This document shows, in pieces, positions 58,906-64,000 of a stretch of DNA of 64,000 nucleotides. The stretch is from Bimuria novae-zelandiae CBS 107.79 (Eukaryota > Ascomycota > Dothideomycetes > Pleosporales > Didymosphaeriaceae), in NCBI GenBank assembly GCA_010015655.1, contig ML976683.1:9051-73050 (forward strand), written 5' to 3'. The notes beneath the pieces are model-generated. The model did no database searches. It was not told the DNA's origin and saw nothing but the letters and a program-made list of their open reading frames with translations. The translations under genes were made by a program, and so were the position numbers. Each line of letters opens with the position of its first letter. Position 1 is the first letter of the stretch.

Positions 58906-59280
58906 GCGGCCGTACCCTTCGGATCTTCTTTCTGTTTCTCCAGGAGCTCTATCGCATCGGCAATGCGGAGGTCGTGCCGAGCATAGTCATGCTCCCTCTC
59001 TTCAGCCTTGGCCAACTCACGCTCGAGACGCGCGGTCTCTAGAGCAGCAAGGGCCTAACGCTCTTTCGCCTTAAGAAGCTTTAGACGCTTCTCACGCTTC
59101 TCTCTCTAAACACGTTCCCAGTCTTTCTCAGAAACCCACAGACTATAAGGAAGGTGTACCAAGATATAACTAGCACACTCCCTAGAGGAGGTATCTATAA
59201 AACAACGCAACTTCTCTTTCCTATAACGCTTATAACTAAATACTATCTCTAGACCTTAGGATTATACTTTATCTATACGG
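58860..59280 (-). pseudogene. Cys-containing, coiled-coil ORF remnant
   Basis: Minus-strand frame of about 140 codons ending at TAG 58,860-58,862, with few stops. N-terminal part: KRYRKEKLRCFIDTSSRECA then LVHLPYSLWVSEKDWERV, resembling a Cys-containing module that precedes a coil in many fungal repeat-borne ORFs. The second half is a highly charged coiled coil (ALETARLERELAKAEEREHD, RIADAIELLEKQKEDPKG). The coil half (58,880-59,150) is not RIP-mutated. No function is assigned; it may belong to an unrecognised mobile element. Confidence 0.45.
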
Positions 59281-59584
59281 GCACGGCAAGTCGCGACGGA
59301 GAAATAAAGGGCTCTTAGTATAGTTAGTAAGGTAAGGAGAATTAAGAGGAGGCTATAACCTATTTTAAGAGGTAAGGATACGCACCTTTATAAAAATTAA
59401 AATTTATACACTAATAGTATAGTAATATAATAAAATAAAGTATTAGGATAATAAAATTAAAAGGGGGGAAAGTATTATAATTACAAATCCTATAAAAATA
59501 AAAGGACTAGATAATTACGCTAAGAGAGTTATTATTTGTAAAATAACTATATTAAAAAAACGCATTAAGGCGCGGGATAGCTTA
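59281..59584. other. AT-rich stretch, nothing recognised
   Basis: TAG/TAA-dense in all frames. A purine run AAAAGGGGGGAAAG at about 59,458-59,471 looks like a polypurine tract, but no matching LTR follows directly. Confidence 0.3.
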
Positions 59585-59776
59585 TGTTAGTAATTACGTA
59601 ATATAGTCCCGCATAAGCAAAAGTCCTTAAGGACTATAGAGTCTTGGAAGGACTATAACAGTAATTCTAATAATAGTAAAGACTAGGATAGATAGTATAT
59701 AGTCTAATAATTTCTCTATACCTTTCCTACTCCTAATAGTTAACTTATGAATACTACGAGTACATTTCCTATAACA
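59585..59776 (-). repeat. Candidate 3' LTR of Gypsy R
   Basis: 192-bp segment with LTR-like ends TGTTAGTAATTACG...TTCCTATAACA, lying left of a minus-strand Gypsy pol. No second copy is in the window because R is truncated at 62,992, so this rests on the ends and position only. Confidence 0.4.
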
Positions 59777-59899
59777 GATTAATAAATCTCCTAATTAGTT
59801 ATTTTATAGTTATAGAATTAGATTATTTACTACTAACCTTATAGCTACCTCTAGCTCTTAACTACTAAATATCCGCAAGGCGCTCTACCCTTAACCTAT

Positions 59900-62800
59900 C
59901 CTTCCTTAAACCCGGAACAGGCTTAGGTACGTAAAGCCCTTGTAACATAGATATTCGCCTGCTGTATAGGCTACTCTTAGATTATTAGATAATTTACTAC
60001 TTTGCCTGTTCTAAGTTTTAGGTAAGTTACTTATAGTAGCATTTAATTATCTATTAATAGTTTCTTAGGTAATTCGCCAGTTCCTATGTATTTTGGCTAT
60101 AAGGGTAACCTTTCTACTTAATAAGGTATATTTATAGCTAATCTTTATATTGTGGTATATATTTAATCTCGAATTTATTCTCCTTCTCTAGCTAGTAATA
60201 GAAAGTAGTTTTAACTAGTGTCTTAAGGTCTGCTAGTTCTAGTTAGTCTATGTAGAATACTAGGTGTATTTTAGCATCTAGTAGTAGTTCTAATTAGTAG
60301 GTAACTAGTAATACTTGTTTTAAAAAAAATAGTTTAACCTTAATATAATCTAGTTTTTTGTATTTCTTTTTTTAGGTTTAAAGATTTTTTGTAAGTAGAT
60401 ATGCTTTATCCCCCTTTTTTAGCTAAAGTGCTATTTTTTTGTTTATATAAGAAATACCTTACTATTAAGCTTTCTTAAGATTCTCTTCGAGTTATTTATG
60501 TATTTTCTTTTATAATTTTTACTATATTAATTACTTTTTTTTATCCTAATTGCTGTAAGAAATACTTTATTAAATAAATATTGGTGTCTTTCGTAGTTTG
60601 CATAGAATAGTGTATATGTAGTTATTACTCATACTTTGTTATTATATGCTAGTTATGCTATAGGTAATACGAAAATTTAATTATTTTTGTAGTTATTATA
60701 GTAGATGCGTAGGTACGTTTTAATTGTCTAATTTGTACGTTCTATTTGTCTGTCCGCCTATAGATAATATACTATTAATAACTTTCTTTTCGTTCTAATA
60801 TGTGCTATAAGCATTGATTAGTAGTTTAAGATAAAGAGCTTGTCTTTATCGCTAATAAATATCTTTAAAATACTGTGGTGTTGTATAAATTAATTTAAGA
60901 TAAGAAATACTAGTTATTTAGCTATAGTTATTTTCTAATAAGGTAGTAATTTCATGTATTTAGTAAATCGGTATATAATTACTAATATTAAGTCGTAGCC
61001 TACTCCTATTGCTAGGTTTTTTAACTTAGGTAGTCTAGTTATAAAGTATATAGCGATGTCTTCCTATAGTGTTATAGGTATCTAGATCGCTTATATTTCT
61101 TTACACTTAAGGTGTGTGGCGTATTTATTTTATTAATAGTTTATATATTTCTAGATATACTTCGTGGTTACTAGTTTTATTCCTTTAAATAAGTATTTTC
61201 TTTAAATAAGTTCTATTGTTTTCTTGATGCCTGGGTGTCTATATATTAAGTTATTATATATTATTATATAACTTTATTTTACCATTTTTTTGATACTTTT
61301 CGTGTTATAATAGGGAGCTAATTAAGTTCTACTATAGGTTTACAAGATCTATCTATATTCTTTCGTAGTATTATAGAGTAGGTTTTTACTTTTTTTTTAA
61401 AGTTATTTTATTAACTAAGCGCGTCTGCTCGCCTGTTCTTTTTTCTTGCTATATAAATAACTTTAAATTTATATTATCTAGTAGTTTATAACTATTGCTA
61501 TTATCGCGGTATATGTTCTTTTATTATCGTAAATTGTAGTAAATTCTTATAATCTATATAGATTTTTAGCATTAAGTAGCTAAGGGCGTATATCCTCTAG
61601 TGTTTTAATACTCTTACGATAGCATAGAGTTCTTTATCGTGTATATTATATCGTGTTTCTACGTCGTTAAACTTTCGTGAGTAGTACGCAATTAGTTACT
61701 ATTTACTATTCTTTTTTTATTTTGCATATGCGCCTATCGCGAGATCGCTTACGTCTATCTTAAATAATAGTAGTTCTTTATTCTAAAAGTAGATAAGTGC
61801 TAGTGGCATAATACATGTTATCTTTAAGAGTTAAAATAATATTTTACACTCTACTATTTATATAAATAGTATATCCTTCTTTATAAGATTTACTAAAGGT
61901 ATTATGATTTTTACATAGTGCCTAATAAATTATTAGTTAAATTTATAAAATTTTAAGAACTATTATATATTCTTCGTAGTCCTTAGTATTAGCTAGTTCT
62001 TAATATATTTAATTTTGTTAGGTGCTATTTTAATGCTATCTATGCTAATAATATATGCTAGAAATTCTAGTTTCTTTATATAGAATTTACACTTCTTTAG
62101 CTTAATTTGTTGGTGTGCTCTATTCAGTTCCTTTAGTACTATCTATACGTATGGTACGTGATCTAATTCGTTTTCGGAAAAGACAAGTATATTGTCTATA
62201 TATGTAATAACTAATATATCTAGATAATTGCGTAAAATATTATTAATAAGTGCCTAAAAGGTTGCTAGTACATTAGTAAGTCTAAAGGGTATTAATAAAT
62301 ATTTAAATAGTTTATAGCGTGTTCTAAACGCTGTTTTTTTTTCTTAATTTATATAGGATAGTATCTATCTTATAGATTTATTATCGTAAATATTTTTGCT
62401 CTTAAGAGTCGGCCTCGGAGTTCTAAGATATTTAGTAGTAGGTATTAATTTTTAATTATTGTATAATTAAGTTTTTTATAGTTTATATAAGGCCTTAGTT
62501 GTCTATCTTTCTTTAGTATAAATATAAAGGGTCTATCACTAGTAACTTTAAAGGTCTAATATATCGTTTTATACGGTTTGTCTTAATAAATTCCCTTTCT
62601 TGCTAGAGTTCTTTTTTTAGTTTTACTATATAGTAGTCTAAAGGGTGGCGTCTTTCCTTCTTCTAAGTTAATCGCATAATCCTAGGGTTAATATTCTAAA
62701 AGGTTTGCTTTTCCTACTCTTTTAGTAAACATATAATTCTATGCTTAGTAGCATTCTAAAATCTTATAGTTTGTGCTATTATCTATCTTCTTGCGATCTA

Positions 62801-62985
62801 TGACCTAGTGGTTCCTGCTAACATTTGCTAAGAATATTTCTTATTTTTTCATTATCTGTCACGAGACTATGTTATTAATAGCTCTTTTATTTACTATTAT
62901 ACTTTATTAATATGTAATCTTTGCTTATAATGTATATTTACAGCGCTTAAAAGCTAGCTTTTTCTTTTCAAAATTAATTATAAGA
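59900..62985 (-). pseudogene. Gypsy R pol: RT, RNase H, integrase
   Basis: Minus-strand pol with many TAG/TAA. RT at 62,100-62,460: FRTRYKLFKYLLIPFRLTNV, then YIDN (for YLDD) at about 62,190-62,200 and LVFSENELDHV. RNase H near 61,600-61,780: KIDVSDLAIGAYA and YYSRKFNDVETRYNIHDKEL. Integrase zinc and core regions lie leftwards (YNNIQQLNIQT-like, DIAIYFITRLPKL at about 61,000). The sequence type differs from J, K and L. The 5' part (protease, gag) is missing, cut by the LTR of S at 62,993. Confidence 0.75.
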
Positions 62986-62992
62986 TAATACT

Positions 62993-63154
62993 TGTAATAG
63001 GCTACGCCCAGTTATTGCCTCGGATCCTTAACCCTTAGTTATACGAACCACTAGATATATAAGTTTAATACCTAAAGCTTAACTTTAGACTTTTTATTAA
63101 ATTTATAAGTATTCTTTTAGCACCTTTAGCTCGTTAAGCACCTAGCCCCTTATA
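62993..63154 (+). repeat. 5' LTR of J-family Gypsy S
   Basis: 162 bp, TGTAATAGGCTACGCCCAGT to CACCTAGCCCCTTATA. It is the reverse complement of the J LTR with scattered transitions, and shares GCTCGTTAAGCACC / GGTGCTAAAAGAATAC. It reads toward the plus-strand gag that follows. Confidence 0.75.
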
Positions 63155-64000
63155 TTAAATTTAATTACTTTTACCCGTTACGGGAGAAGTAATTTTTAAA
63201 TATAACTAGAGACTAAAGCTACGAAGTAGCACATAAAGTTAGAGGACTTATATAAATAAATACTATAAAGGCAACGCCTAGACCTATAAAGAAATAGAAT
63301 TCTCTCTAGCAAGTAATTAAGAATAAGTCTTAATAAATACGTAACTCTAGCAAGACTATATTTACTAAATAAAAAAGTTATAAAAATAAGAATAAGACTA
63401 TTTACTAAAGATCCGCATCTTAGCGCGAATAACTATACGTAATAAGCTAGTAGCTTATAAAGAAGTAATAATTAGGGAAATAAAACAATAGCCTCTTTAT
63501 TTATAACTAAACTCTAGACATTAGGAGTTAACGAAAATAAAATATAATAATTTCTAAGTCAGGTTAAAGCACTTGTTAACCTCTAGAATACCTTTTAGAG
63601 TTTACTATAAAAAGTAAGAGGACTAACTAAAGAAATAGTAAAAGAGCGCTAAAACCTCTAATAATATAGTAATACTTCTAAGAAATAGAGAGTACTAATT
63701 AGCTATTAAAAGTAGAGTAATAGATAGAGCTACTAATAAGATTAATAGTAGAGCTTATTTTAAACTAAGGAAGGAGCTACTATCCTAAGATCTTTAACTT
63801 AGCCTACTTTAATAGCAAATAATAGAATTACTACTACTTTAAGATAGTAATATAATATAAGCTCCTAGAGGATAGGGACTACTTAAAAATATACCTAAAT
63901 ATATTATTAGTTAATTAGCAAGACATGCAGCGACGATATAAATTACGTACTTAGACTACTACCTAGAATATACTAAAGCTAACCTTTAAGAGTTACTAGA
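63155..64000 (+). pseudogene. Gag of Gypsy S, cut by the window end
   Basis: Plus-strand gag, colinear with the reverse complement of J's gag start (15,560-15,860). The readable later part (YFKLRKELLS, DSNIIQAP-like, YLDYYLEYTKANL) is broken by TAG/TAA. The rest of the element lies beyond 64,000. Confidence 0.6.

Noticed and set aside
1..64000. Subtelomeric location
   Set aside because: Transposon density would fit, but no TTAGGG-type repeats or telomere-associated helicase genes were seen.

Overview
The window looks like a filamentous ascomycete (Pezizomycotina) genome, most likely a dothideomycete. It is an AT-rich, transposon-packed block around one small gene island. Three things point there: a spliced fungal-type intron (GTATGT...CTAACA...CTAG) in a DUF3176-family gene, pogo/Fot1-Tan1, Ty1-copia and chromovirus Gypsy elements of fungal type, and damage that looks like repeat-induced point mutation (RIP). 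In the transposons CpA/TpG is stripped, reading frames are broken almost only by TAG/TAA (CAG/CAA/TGG codons mutated), and TGA is rare. No rRNA, tRNA, CRISPR or telomeric repeat was seen.

Layout. 1-8,560: broken pogo-like transposons (F, G, A), the 5' half of a copia element (H, minus) and a Gypsy gag-protease piece (I, plus). 8,561-18,975: chromovirus Gypsy J (minus, 161-bp LTRs) joined to a related Gypsy K (minus). 18,976-29,798: copia T (minus), split by the complete 8.47-kb Gypsy L (plus, 201-bp LTRs, 5-bp target duplication AGAAG). 31,578-35,758: two pogo-like transposons, C and D, abutting on one shared TA. 35,761-40,675: the only substantial host DNA. It holds a decayed DUF3176 membrane-protein gene and, convergent to it, an intact gene for a secreted repeat precursor with Kex2-type KR sites. 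40,676-56,923: a 2.1-kb pogo-like transposon (Q) split by copia N, which itself carries a copia of the same family (M) and a Tan1-like transposon (B). 56,926-57,190: resumed host DNA. 57,191-64,000: a lightly mutated pogo copy (E), a Cys-rich/coiled-coil ORF remnant, a minus-strand Gypsy pol (R), and the 5' LTR and gag of another J-family element (S).

The most interesting gene is the 220-residue precursor at 39,287-39,949. It has a signal peptide, eleven dibasic sites and four near-identical copies of a peptide R-E/Q-YSGPSANY, preceded by X-Ala/X-Pro dipeptides (DA, EA, EPEA, EAEA). That layout is shared with alpha-factor-type pheromone precursors and with dikaritin-type RiPP precursors, but the core matches none that I recognise. 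Two of the Gypsy elements (J and L) also carry an extra antisense open frame between pol and the 3' LTR.

Limits: transposon gene borders are read by eye through many stop codons and are approximate unless LTRs, TIRs or start/stop codons fix them.
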